A stretch of DNA of 34,217 nucleotides, from positions 1-34,217 of the forward strand of contig JBBQAA010000025.1 in NCBI GenBank assembly GCA_038276395.1, read 5' to 3'. Positions 6,427 through 14,598 of this stretch are shown here, one piece after another. The notes under the pieces are model-generated. The model was not told where the DNA came from and made no database searches. It was given only the letters and a program-made list of their open reading frames with translations. The stretch's first letter is position 1. Each line of letters opens with the position of its first letter. This DNA is from JBBQAA01 sp038276395. Lineage in GTDB: Bacteria; Actinomycetota; Thermoleophilia; Solirubrobacterales; Solirubrobacteraceae. The translations under genes and the position numbers were made by a program.

Positions 6427-8316
6427 ATGCGCGGCCTCAGCGCACGCATGGGCCTGGCGAGCGCGGCGCTCGGGCTCGTGCTGGCCGCGGTCCTGCTCAT
6501 CCTCGTGCTCGCCATCCGCTCCCAGCGCGAGGCGAGCGGCGAGGCCCGCCGGGCGCAGGACGTGATCGCCGCCATAACCGTCCTCGAGGTGTCGGTCCTC
6601 GACCTCGAGACCGGCGTGCGGGGCTACCTGCTGACCGGCCGCCGGAGCTTCCTCGCGCCGTGGCAGGGAGCCCGCCGCCGGCTCCCGGCCGAAGAGGCCC
6701 GCCTGCGCGCGGTGACCGCAAAGCGCCCCGAGCGGAGCACCGCTGACGACATCAACGGCCGCGTCAACGCCTACGTGGAGAACTACTCCAAGCCGGTCGT
6801 CGCGCTCGTGCGCCCCGACCACCGGCGGGCGCTCTCGCTCCTCGTCTCCGGGATCGGCAAGCGCCGCGTCGACGACATCCGCCGCCGCCTCGCCGCGCTC
6901 ACGCGCCGGGAGGAGACGCGGGCCCGCACGGCGCGGGAGGCGGCCGACGGCCGCGCGGCCGAGGCGCTCCTGATCGGCTCCGGCGGCCTCGTCCTCTCCG
7001 TCGCGCTCGTCCTGCTCTTCGCGCTCTACCTGAGCCGGGCGATCGTGCGCCCGGTCCGCCGCGTCGCGCACGCGGCGCGCGGCCTCGCCGCGGGCGATCT
7101 CGCCGCCCGCGTGCCCCGCAGCGGCGACGGCGAGGTGGCCGAGCTCGGCGGCGCCTTCAACACGATGGCCGCGTCGCTGGAGGAGGGTCGCGGCCGGATC
7201 GAGGAGCAGCGCCGCGCGCTCGAGGCCTCGGTGCGGCGACTGGAGGAGCAGGAGGCGCGGGTCCGCGCCGTGCTCGACGCCACCCCGGACGCGATCGCGG
7301 TGCTCGACGCCTCCGGTCGCACCGTGCTCGAGAACCCGCCCATGCGCAGCGTGCGCACCGCGCTCGTCCACAGCGTCGGCGCGGGCGGCGGGCACCGCAC
7401 GCCGGTCTCCGGCGGGGACGGGGACGGGGACCCCACCGGGGAGGTGCGGGACGAGCTCGAGCTGGTCGGGACCGGCCGCACGTTCGCGCGCTACGTGGCG
7501 CCCGTCGGCGGCCGGTCGGGCGTGCCCGCCGGGCGACTCGTGGTCCTGCGCGAGATCACGCGCGAGCGCGAGGCCGACCGCGTGAAGGACGAGTTCTTCG
7601 CGCTCGTCTCCCACGAGCTGCGCACGCCGCTGACCTCCATCCTCGGCTACCTCGAGCTCGTGCTCGACGACGAGCGCGAGGGCCTTGCCGAGGCGCCGCG
7701 CCGCCACCTCGAGGTCGTGCAGCGCAACGCCCGGCGCCTGCTCCGCCTCGTCGGGGACCTGCTCTTCGTCGCCCAGGTCGAGGCCGGCACGCTCGCCCTC
7801 ACCACGGGGCCGGTCGATCTCGCGCGCGTGACGCGGGAGGCGGTCGAGGCGGCCGGCCCGCGCGCCGAGGTGCGGGAGGTCGCGCTCGTGAGCGAGCTCT
7901 CCCCCGTCGCGCTGTCGGCCGGGGACCGCGACCGGCTGGGCCAGGTGCTCGACAACCTGATCGTCAACGCCATCAAGTTCACGCCCGCGGGCGGCACGGT
8001 GCGCGTGCGCCTGCGGGCCGAGGGCGGCACGGCGGTGCTCGAGGTGGCCGACACCGGCCGCGGGATCCCGGAGCGCGAGCAGGCCCATCTGTTCGACCGC
8101 TTCTACCGCGCGGCGTCGGCGACGAGCGGCGCCGTGCCGGGGGTCGGGCTCGGCCTGGCCATCGTCAAGGCGATCGCCGAGGCGCACGGCGGCCGGGTGA
8201 CGGTCCGGAGCACCGAGGGGCAGGGCGCGAGCTTCGCCGTCGAGCTGCCCGGCGCCCGCGCTCAGCCGGCGCCGCCGCCGACCTCGCGCGCGGAGCCCGC
8301 GACCGGCGGGCGGTAG
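6427..8316 (+). CDS. Membrane sensor histidine kinase (CHASE3-HAMP-PAS-HisKA-HATPase)
   Basis: A 629-aa two-component sensor. In order: a transmembrane helix (about 10-32); an extracytoplasmic CHASE3-like region with the signature LDLETGVRGYLLTG (about 58-71); a second helix (about 183-203); HAMP (about 204-258); a coiled-coil stretch; a PAS domain (about 280-375) containing a GDGDGDP repeat; HisKA with His396 in VSHELRTPLTS; and an HATPase domain with the N box NLIVNAIKF, DTGRGIP and GVGLGLAIVK. All catalytic boxes are intact. It is convergent with the response regulator gene, overlapping it by 55 bp, and that regulator is the obvious partner. The ligand is unknown. Confidence 0.93.
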   Translation: MRGLSARMGLASAALGLVLAAVLLILVLAIRSQREASGEARRAQDVIAAITVLEVSVLDLETGVRGYLLTGRRSFLAPWQGARRRLPAEEARLRAVTAKRPERSTADDINGRVNAYVENYSKPVVALVRPDHRRALSLLVSGIGKRRVDDIRRRLAALTRREETRARTAREAADGRAAEALLIGSGGLVLSVALVLLFALYLSRAIVRPVRRVAHAARGLAAGDLAARVPRSGDGEVAELGGAFNTMAASLEEGRGRIEEQRRALEASVRRLEEQEARVRAVLDATPDAIAVLDASGRTVLENPPMRSVRTALVHSVGAGGGHRTPVSGGDGDGDPTGEVRDELELVGTGRTFARYVAPVGGRSGVPAGRLVVLREITREREADRVKDEFFALVSHELRTPLTSILGYLELVLDDEREGLAEAPRRHLEVVQRNARRLLRLVGDLLFVAQVEAGTLALTTGPVDLARVTREAVEAAGPRAEVREVALVSELSPVALSAGDRDRLGQVLDNLIVNAIKFTPAGGTVRVRLRAEGGTAVLEVADTGRGIPEREQAHLFDRFYRAASATSGAVPGVGLGLAIVKAIAEAHGGRVTVRSTEGQGASFAVELPGARAQPAPPPTSRAEPATGGR

Positions 8317-8987
8317 CGGTAGCCGAAGCCTCGCACGGTCTCGAGCGGCGAGCGGTCGGCGACATCCCAGCCGAGCTTGCGTCGCAGGTAGCCCACGTAG
8401 AGCTTCACCTGGTCGGTGGCCGCCGCCTCGGCGTCGCCCCACACGAGCTCGAGGAGCTGCTCGCGCGAGAGGACCTGGCTCGGGTGGCGCACGAACGCGC
8501 CGAGCAGGCGGAACTCGAGCGGCGTGAGCACGGCTTCCCGCCCGTCGACGACGACCACGCGCGCGGAGAAGTCGATGTGGACGGCCGGGTCGGTGTAGGC
8601 CTCGTGGATCTCCGCCACGCCGGAGGCCCGGCGCAGCAGGGTCTCGACGCGGGCGAGCAGCTCCTGGCGCCCGAAGGGCTTCGTCACGTAGTCATCGGCG
8701 CCGGCGCGCAGGCCGCGGACCTTGTCGAGCTCCGCCGCGCGCGCGGTCAGCATGAGCACGGGGATCTCGGAGACGTCGCGGATGCGCTCGAGGGTCTGCC
8801 AGCCGTTGAGGTCGGGCATCGTCACGTCGAGGACGACGAGCCGCGGGCGGATCTCGTGCAGGTGGCGGAGCGCCTCCCGGCCCGTCGCCGCCTCGGCGAC
8901 CTCGAACCCGGCGCGTTCGAGCAGCAACCGGATGAGGGTACGGACGTCCTCCTCGTCGTCCACCACCAGCACGCGGGCGCGAGTCAC
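8262..8987 (-). CDS. OmpR/PhoB-family response regulator
   Basis: A 241-aa DNA-binding regulator. The receiver domain (about 5-118) has the acidic pair Asp10/Asp11, phospho-acceptor Asp54 in VVLDVTMPD, the conserved LTARA Thr and the KPF lysine. The C-terminal winged helix (about 135-232) ends in the typical TVRGFGYRY. I chose GTG 8987, just before the first strand (VLVVDDE). An in-frame ATG at 9020 would add eleven residues. The GTG overlaps (GTGA) the stop of a tiny upstream reading frame (8998-8984). The gene is convergent with the histidine kinase, its likely partner. Confidence 0.9.
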   Translation of the reverse strand: MTRARVLVVDDEEDVRTLIRLLLERAGFEVAEAATGREALRHLHEIRPRLVVLDVTMPDLNGWQTLERIRDVSEIPVLMLTARAAELDKVRGLRAGADDYVTKPFGRQELLARVETLLRRASGVAEIHEAYTDPAVHIDFSARVVVVDGREAVLTPLEFRLLGAFVRHPSQVLSREQLLELVWGDAEAAATDQVKLYVGYLRRKLGWDVADRSPLETVRGFGYRYRPPVAGSAREVGGGAG

Positions 8988-9045
8988 ACCGGCTTCATAC
9001 CAAAACCGCCTCTCCTCCATGCCGGGTGGGTGCAGAATCGCGCGC

Positions 9046-9363
9046 ATGGCGCGAGTGGCCATCGACGAACCGAGCGCGGAGCTGCACCTGCTCTTCGTGC
9101 GCACGGTGGCGCGGCTCGGCCACCAGCCCGTGGCGGCCACGGAGGCCCTCGGCGCCGAGGCGGTCCTGCTCGACCCCGACGGCCGCGACTTCCCGGCCGC
9201 GCCGCCTCCCGGCGTGCCGGTCATCCTCTGCTCCGTCTACCCCCCGGGGCCTGCGTTCGCGCGCTTTCGCGCCGTCGCGCATCTCGTCAAGCCGTTCTCG
9301 CGCGAAGAACTCGAGGGCGCCCTGGCGCTCGCGCTCGCCGGCGGCGCAGTCAACGCCGCGTAA
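9046..9363 (+). CDS. Degenerate receiver-domain-like protein (105 aa)
   Basis: A short protein with a receiver-like (CheY-like) pattern of alternating strands and helices. An acidic DEP lies near residues 7-9, a strand ending AVLLDPDG in the phospho-Asp region, a PVILCSVYPP strand, and HLVKPFSREELEGAL, which matches the receiver KPF loop and last helix. The usual double Asp of the first loop is reduced, and no effector domain follows. It could be a phosphorylation-independent adaptor or a decayed regulator. It is divergent from the response regulator and 10 bp upstream of ligD on the same strand, so it may be co-transcribed with ligD. Confidence 0.65.
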   Translation: MARVAIDEPSAELHLLFVRTVARLGHQPVAATEALGAEAVLLDPDGRDFPAAPPPGVPVILCSVYPPGPAFARFRAVAHLVKPFSREELEGALALALAGGAVNAA

Positions 9364-9373
9364 GACTTCCCGG

Positions 9374-11764
9374 GTGGCCGACCGCCTGCGGGAGTACCGC
9401 GCCAAGCGCGACCTGAGCGCGACGCCCGAGCCGGGGGGCGCGCGCTTCGTCGTCCAGGAGCATCACGCGCGGCGCCTGCACTGGGATCTCCGGCTCGAGC
9501 ACGAGGGCGTCGCCGCCTCCTGGGCCGTGCCCAAGGGGATCCCGCTCCGCCCGGAGGACGACCGCCTGGCCGTCCACACCGAGGACCATCCGCTCGAGTA
9601 CCTGACCTGGGAGGGGGACATCCCGGGGGGGAACTACGGCGCGGGGACGATGCGGGTCTGGGACTCCGGCACCTTCGAGACCCACAAGTGGCGCGAGGAC
9701 GAGGTCATGGTCACCTTCCACGGCGGGCGCGTGCGCGGGCGCTACGTGCTCTTCCGCACCCGGGGGGACCAGTGGATGCTCCACCGCATGGACCCGCCGG
9801 AGGACCCGGCGGCCGAGCCGCTGCCCGCGGAGGTCAAGCCGATGCTCGCCCGGCTCGGGACCCTCCCCGCCGACCCCGCGGGCTGGGTGGCCGAGGTGAA
9901 ATGGGACGGCGTGCGCGCGCTCGTGTGGGTGGAGGGGGGGCGGGTGCGGCTCGAGAGCCGCAACGGGCTCGACATCACCTCGCGCTACCCGGAGCTCGGC
10001 GCCCTCGGGCCGGTCCTCGGCGCGCGGCCGGCGCTCCTCGACGGCGAGGTCGTGGCCTTCGACGCCGAGGGGAGGCCGAGCTTCGAGCGGCTGCAGACGC
10101 GGATGCACGTCGGCTCGGACGCCGCCGTGCGCCGGCGGCTGCGCGATACGCCGGTGACGCTCGTGCTCTTCGACCTGCTGCATCTCGACGGGCGCTCGCT
10201 GATGGGTTCCCCCTGGGAGGAACGGCGGGGCGCTCTGGAGGGGCTCGGGCTCGACGGCCCGGCGTGGCGGACGCCGGCGGCGCAGCGCTCGGACCTCCCC
10301 GCCTTCCTCGCCGCCACGCGGGAGCAGGGGCTCGAGGGGATCGTCGTCAAGCGCGCGAGCTCGCCGTATGAGCCGGGGCGGCGCTCGTCCTCCTGGCTGA
10401 AGGTCAAGAACGTCGCGCGCCAGGAGGTCGTCGTCGGTGGCTGGCTGGCCGGCGAGGGGCGGCGGCGGGAGACGATCGGGGCGCTGCTCGCGGGCGTCCA
10501 CGAGGCGGACGGCCGCCTGCGCTACGCCGGGCGGGTGGGGACCGGCTTCACGGAAGCCGAGCTGCGCCGGCTCGAAGGCCTGCTGGCGCCGCTGGAACGC
10601 GAGGACTCCCCGTTCGCGGCGGGACGAAAGCCCCCGAAGGGCGCGCGGTGGGTCGAGCCCGAGCTCGTGGCCGAGGTCGAGTTCCGCGAGTGGACGAGCG
10701 CGGGGATGATCCGCCACCCCGCCTACAAGGGCCTCAGGGAGGACAAGCCCGCGGCCGAGGTCGTGCGCGAGGGGGAGGAGCCCGAGGAGGAGGGGTCCGT
10801 CCCCGCCACCCCGGAGGGGTCAGGCCCCGCCGGCGACGTCCCGGCGCGGCGGGTCTCCACGCCGGCCGGCGCCGGCGCCGAGGTCGAGCTCGAGGGCCGG
10901 AGGCTGCGGCTCTCGAACCTGCCCAAGGTCCTCTATCCCGAGACGGGGTTCACCAAGGCCGAGGTCCTCGACTACTACATCCGGATCGCCCCGGGCCTCC
11001 TGCCCCACCTCGGCGGGCGGCCGCTCACGCTGAAGCGCTACCCGAACGGAGTCGCCGAGAAGTTCTTCTACGAGAAGAACTCACCCTCCCACCGACCCGG
11101 CTGGGTACGCACGGAGCGGATCGGCGAGGTCCGCTACACGGTGTGCGACGACCTGCCGACCCTCGTCTGGGTGGCGAACCTCGCCTCGCTCGAGCTGCAC
11201 ACCTCGCTCTCCCGCGCCGCGGACACGGCCCACCCGACGATGCTCGTCTTCGATCTGGACCCGGGCGCGCCCGCGGACATCCTCGAGTGTTGCGAGGTGG
11301 CCCTGCGGCTGCGGGAGCTCTTCGACACGCTCAGCCTCGAGTGCTTCCCCAAGACCTCGGGCTCGAAGGGGCTGCAGATCTACGTGCCGCTGAACGGCGG
11401 CGGGGCGGGCTACGCGCAGACGAAGCCGTTCGCCAAGGCCGTGGCGGAGCTGCTCGAGCGCGCCCACCCGGAGCTCGTCGTCTCCCGCATGAGCAAGGCG
11501 CTCCGGCCGGGCAAGGTGCTCGTCGACTGGAGCCAGAACGACCGCGCGAAGACGACGGTCTGCGTCTACTCCCTGCGCGCGCGGCCGGAGCCGACGGTCT
11601 CCGCGCCGGTCACGTGGGATGAAGTCACCGCCGCCCACGACGCGGGCGACGCGGCGCTCCTGTCCTTCCGTGCGGGCGAGGTGCTCGAGCGCTTCGCGGC
11701 CGACGGCGACCTCTTCGCCCCGGTGCTGGCGCTCGAGCAGGGGCTGCCGGCGCTGGGCGGTTAG
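9374..11764 (+). CDS. ligD: Multifunctional non-homologous end-joining DNA ligase LigD (PE-LIG-POL order)
   Basis: A 796-aa enzyme that processes and seals double-strand breaks together with Ku. In order: a 3'-phosphoesterase domain (about 22-155) with the HHARRLHWDLRLE motif (His30/31, His36, Asp38, Arg40); an ATP-dependent ligase (about 157-470) with nucleotidyl Lys176 in AEVKWDGVRA and the motif V segment SSWLKVKN; an acidic/Pro linker; and a primase-like polymerase (about 503-796) with the metal-binding pair Asp627/Asp629 in VFDLDPG. This order is that of Pseudomonas LigD; mycobacterial LigD is POL-PE-LIG. GTG 9374 is the first start after the preceding gene. No ku gene lies in the window. 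Confidence 0.95.
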   Translation: MADRLREYRAKRDLSATPEPGGARFVVQEHHARRLHWDLRLEHEGVAASWAVPKGIPLRPEDDRLAVHTEDHPLEYLTWEGDIPGGNYGAGTMRVWDSGTFETHKWREDEVMVTFHGGRVRGRYVLFRTRGDQWMLHRMDPPEDPAAEPLPAEVKPMLARLGTLPADPAGWVAEVKWDGVRALVWVEGGRVRLESRNGLDITSRYPELGALGPVLGARPALLDGEVVAFDAEGRPSFERLQTRMHVGSDAAVRRRLRDTPVTLVLFDLLHLDGRSLMGSPWEERRGALEGLGLDGPAWRTPAAQRSDLPAFLAATREQGLEGIVVKRASSPYEPGRRSSSWLKVKNVARQEVVVGGWLAGEGRRRETIGALLAGVHEADGRLRYAGRVGTGFTEAELRRLEGLLAPLEREDSPFAAGRKPPKGARWVEPELVAEVEFREWTSAGMIRHPAYKGLREDKPAAEVVREGEEPEEEGSVPATPEGSGPAGDVPARRVSTPAGAGAEVELEGRRLRLSNLPKVLYPETGFTKAEVLDYYIRIAPGLLPHLGGRPLTLKRYPNGVAEKFFYEKNSPSHRPGWVRTERIGEVRYTVCDDLPTLVWVANLASLELHTSLSRAADTAHPTMLVFDLDPGAPADILECCEVALRLRELFDTLSLECFPKTSGSKGLQIYVPLNGGGAGYAQTKPFAKAVAELLERAHPELVVSRMSKALRPGKVLVDWSQNDRAKTTVCVYSLRARPEPTVSAPVTWDEVTAAHDAGDAALLSFRAGEVLERFAADGDLFAPVLALEQGLPALGG

Positions 11765-11795
11765 GCTCGGCTTGATGCGCCTGACGGGCGGCAGC

Positions 11796-12044
11796 TCAGA
11801 ACAGCGGGTCCTGCGGCAGCGCGGGCAGGACGCGGCGCGCGGCGGCGGCAAGCTCCATGTCGGCGAGGATCGCGCGCTCGGAGCGCGAGGCGACGATCGG
11901 CTGGTCGACGCCGTCGATCCACACCTCGGTGCGGCGGCCGTCCCCCCGGTCGGGGCCCTCGAGGGGCACGAGCGCGTAGATCCGGTCGGCACGCACGTGC
12001 TTCCCGTAGCCGAGCGCGATCATGCGCGGAGCCTCGCGGGCCAT
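11796..12044 (-). CDS. RemA/DUF370-like small protein (82 aa)
   Basis: The core MIALGYGKHVRADRIYALVP resembles the opening strands of the DUF370 (RemA, extracellular matrix regulator) family, where a G(F/Y)GN-V-x-A-x-RI pattern is followed by RRTEVWID and a strand ending in an IL-x-D segment. In Bacillus, RemA is a ring-forming DNA-binding regulator; whether this protein binds DNA is not visible. ATG 12044 is chosen because TAGTCT lies six bases before it. The second in-frame ATG (12023) would give the minimal domain. It follows the lipoprotein gene by 26 bp on the same strand. Confidence 0.6.
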   Translation of the reverse strand: MAREAPRMIALGYGKHVRADRIYALVPLEGPDRGDGRRTEVWIDGVDQPIVASRSERAILADMELAAAARRVLPALPQDPLF

Positions 12045-12050
12045 GCGCCG

Positions 12051-12056
12051 AGACTA
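12051..12056 (-). promoter_or_regulatory. Putative -10 box of the RemA-like gene (TAGTCT, leaderless arrangement)
   Basis: TAGTCT on the minus strand ends six bases before the ATG at 12044, within the 26-bp gap after the lipoprotein gene. It gives this gene its own transcript start. Confidence 0.5.
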
Positions 12057-12070
12057 CGCGCCGGGGCGGA

Positions 12071-12925
12071 TCAGGCGCCGGCGCCGAGACCCGAGAGCTC
12101 CGAGAAGTCCTTCGTCTGGGAGGCCGGCGGGGGCGTGACATGCACGGGCGTCCCGAAGCCGAAGAACTCCATCGTCATCGAGAAGGGCTGGGAGGTCCCC
12201 GCCGCCGCGCCGACGCTCGGCTTGAGCGGGTAGGCGAAGTGCACGCGCCGGACCCGGTGGGCGGAATCGATCCAGACGTCCATCGGGAACGTCTTCGCGC
12301 CCGTCAGCGTCTCGATCTTCTTGATGCTCCTGCGCACGGCGTCCCGACGGTCGGGCGGGAAGGCGTCCGGGTAGCGGTCGAAGTCGGCCGTGGCGTGGTA
12401 GTGCGTCGTGTCCACGCCGCGGACCTGCTCGGTGCCGACCTTCTTCACGCCGCCCGAGATCGTCTTCAGGTAGGCGAGGATCTGCGAGGGATCGAACTGG
12501 GTGAATTGGGAGAGGTCGATGCCTGTCGCCTTGCCGAGCTTCTGCAGGTCGAGCTTCACCCACGGCGCGTGCACGAGGCGCGAGAGAAACGGCAGGCGCA
12601 TGTAGACGACGAGGCCGTCGAGAATCTCCTCGCCGCGGAACCCGCTCGGGTCCTGCCCGAGCTGGGCGGCGAGATCGGACATGTCGAGCGTGATCCGCCC
12701 GCGCCGGTGGCGGACGTCCATGACCCCGCCGCCGGTGATCGCGTAGTTCTTGCCCCCCGCGCCCGTGTGGAGCTCCATGGAGAACCGCGTAGTGCCGATC
12801 TTCGACGCGCCCGCGGCGGCCTGGGCGAGGTCGCTCGGAGCGACGGCGTCCTTGGCGGTCTTGCTCGAGCCGCACCCGGCGAGGACGGCGGCGAGCAGGA
12901 GGGCGAGCAGGGCGGCGGCGCGCAT
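12071..12925 (-). CDS. Secreted lipoprotein, LppX/LprA-F-G-like
   Basis: A 284-aa predicted lipoprotein: an Ala/Leu signal peptide with lipobox LAGC (Cys18), then a mature domain with the lipid-binding LppX/LprG/LolA-like pattern. Motifs seen are WVKLDLQKLGK, DPSQILAYLK and VGTEQVRGVDTTHYHATAD, common in actinobacterial members. Family members shuttle or bind lipids at the cell envelope; that role here is inferred. The ATG overlaps the acyl-CoA ligase stop by one base (TGATG), so translation is coupled, and a lipid-related job fits. The C-terminal 25 residues are Pro/Gly-rich. Confidence 0.78.
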   Translation of the reverse strand: MRAAALLALLLAAVLAGCGSSKTAKDAVAPSDLAQAAAGASKIGTTRFSMELHTGAGGKNYAITGGGVMDVRHRRGRITLDMSDLAAQLGQDPSGFRGEEILDGLVVYMRLPFLSRLVHAPWVKLDLQKLGKATGIDLSQFTQFDPSQILAYLKTISGGVKKVGTEQVRGVDTTHYHATADFDRYPDAFPPDRRDAVRRSIKKIETLTGAKTFPMDVWIDSAHRVRRVHFAYPLKPSVGAAAGTSQPFSMTMEFFGFGTPVHVTPPPASQTKDFSELSGLGAGA

Positions 12926-14586
12926 CAGCTCTTGGACTCCGCCTTCTCCACGTGCTCGAGCTCGAGCTCCTCGTCGGCGAGCTGCTGGCGCAGCACCTTC
13001 TTGTCGAACTTGCCGGTTGAGGTCTTCGGGACCTCGTCGATGAACGCCCAGGCGTCGGGCAGCCACCACTTGGCCACGCGGCTCTCGAGGTGGGAGCGCA
13101 GGTCCTCGACCGAGACGTCGCCCTTCTTGACCACGCAGGCCAGCGGGCGCTCGGTGAAGCGCTCGTCGGGCATCGCCACGACCGCCGCCTCCTCCACGGA
13201 GTCGTGGGCCATCAGCTCGTTCTCGAGCTCGACCGAGGAGATCCACTCGCCGCCCGACTTGATGACGTCCTTGGAGCGGTCGGTGATGCGCATGTAGCCG
13301 TCCTCGTCGATCGAGGCGATGTCGCCCGTGCACAGCCAGCCGTCGTCGAACTTGTCCTCGGCGCCGTCCTCGTCCTCCGGCTCGTAGTAGGCCGAGGCGA
13401 TCCACGGCCCGCGCACCTGCACCTCGCCGGTGGCCTCGCCGTCCCACTCGACCTCCTCGCCCGACTCCTCGTCCTTCAGGCGGAAGTCGAGCAGGGGGAA
13501 GATCCGGCCGGTGGCCGCGCGATAGCCCCAGCGCTCCTCGCCCTCGGTGCCGCGCGGCGGGTGGGCCACGGCGGCCAGCGGGCTCGTCTCGGTCATCCCC
13601 CAGGCCTGCACGATCGGCATGCCGTGGCGCTCCTCGAAGGCCTCCATGAGCGAACGCGGGACGGCGGCCCCGCCGCACACGACCATGCGCAGGGAGGAGA
13701 AGTCGGGATCGTTCTCATCCGCCCACTTGAGGAGATCCATCCAGATCGTGGGGACGGCGCCCGCGACCGTGACCTGCTCCGCCTCGATCAGCCTGCCGAG
13801 CTGCGGCGCCTTCATGAAGCGGCTCGGCATGATCAGGTCGGCCCCCGTCATCCCCGCGCCGTAGGGCAGGCCCCAGGCGTTGACGTGGAACATCGGCACG
13901 ACGGGCAGCACGCGGTCGCGGAAGGACGTCCCCAGCCCGTCGGCCGCCGCTCCCGCCATCGAGTGCAGGATGTTCGAGCGGTGGGAGTAGAGGACGCCCT
14001 TGGGGTTGCCGGTCGTGCCGCTCGTGTAGCAGAGACCGGCGGCCGAGCGCTCGTCGAGCTCCGGCCAGTCGAAGGACTCGTCGCCGCCGGAGAGCAGCTC
14101 CTCGTAGCGGGTCACGTCGCCGTGATCGCCGAGCGAGCCCGCGTCCCCGTCGCCCACGATCACGTAGTGCTCTACGGTCTCGAACGTCCCCGCCACCTTC
14201 TCGAGCAGCGGCACGAGCGAGTCGTCGATGATGACGACCTTGTCCTTCGCGTGGTTGGCGATGTAGGTGAGCTGCTCGGGGAAGAGGCGCAGGTTCAGCG
14301 TGTGCAGGACGGCGCCCATGCACGGGATCGCCAGGTAGGCCTCGAGGTGCTCCTGCGAGTTCCACATGAAGGTGGCCACGCGATCCCCGGGCTCGACGCC
14401 GAGCGTGGCCAGGCCGGCGGCGAGACGCTCGGCGCGCGCGGCGACCTCGGGGTGGGTGGCGGTCGAGGTCGTGCCGTCCTCCTCGCGCAGGGTCACCACC
14501 GTCGAGCGGGCGCCGGTGCGGCGCATCCGCTCGAGCACGTGCCGGAGCGTGAGGGGGTGGTCATCCTGGACGAGGGCTTCGAGCAT
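12925..14586 (-). CDS. Fatty acyl-CoA ligase (AMP-dependent synthetase, FadD-like)
   Basis: A 553-aa ANL-superfamily enzyme that activates a carboxylic acid, probably a medium or long fatty acid, to acyl-AMP and then acyl-CoA. The P-loop CYTSGTTGNPKGV, the AWGMTETSP motif, the GWLCTGDIA motif with the hinge segment ITDRSKDVIKSGGEWIS, and the C-terminal catalytic Lys in KTSTGKFDKK are all present. Substrate length cannot be read from sequence. TAGTTT lies six bases before ATG 14586, and its TAG is also the stop codon of the preceding membrane protein gene. Its own stop overlaps the lipoprotein start. Confidence 0.9.
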   Translation of the reverse strand: MLEALVQDDHPLTLRHVLERMRRTGARSTVVTLREEDGTTSTATHPEVAARAERLAAGLATLGVEPGDRVATFMWNSQEHLEAYLAIPCMGAVLHTLNLRLFPEQLTYIANHAKDKVVIIDDSLVPLLEKVAGTFETVEHYVIVGDGDAGSLGDHGDVTRYEELLSGGDESFDWPELDERSAAGLCYTSGTTGNPKGVLYSHRSNILHSMAGAAADGLGTSFRDRVLPVVPMFHVNAWGLPYGAGMTGADLIMPSRFMKAPQLGRLIEAEQVTVAGAVPTIWMDLLKWADENDPDFSSLRMVVCGGAAVPRSLMEAFEERHGMPIVQAWGMTETSPLAAVAHPPRGTEGEERWGYRAATGRIFPLLDFRLKDEESGEEVEWDGEATGEVQVRGPWIASAYYEPEDEDGAEDKFDDGWLCTGDIASIDEDGYMRITDRSKDVIKSGGEWISSVELENELMAHDSVEEAAVVAMPDERFTERPLACVVKKGDVSVEDLRSHLESRVAKWWLPDAWAFIDEVPKTSTGKFDKKVLRQQLADEELELEHVEKAESKS

Positions 14587-14592
14587 GCCGGG

Positions 14593-14598
14593 AAACTA
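14593..14598 (-). promoter_or_regulatory. Putative -10 box of the acyl-CoA ligase gene (TAGTTT)
   Basis: TAGTTT on the minus strand lies six bases before the ATG at 14586. Its first three bases are the TAG stop of the upstream membrane protein gene, so the promoter is embedded in the previous gene's end. Confidence 0.5.

Noticed and set aside
6412..8442. 676-codon minus-strand open frame across the histidine kinase
   Set aside because: Shadow of the kinase gene. No start signal and a low-complexity Arg/Ala/Gly/Asp product.
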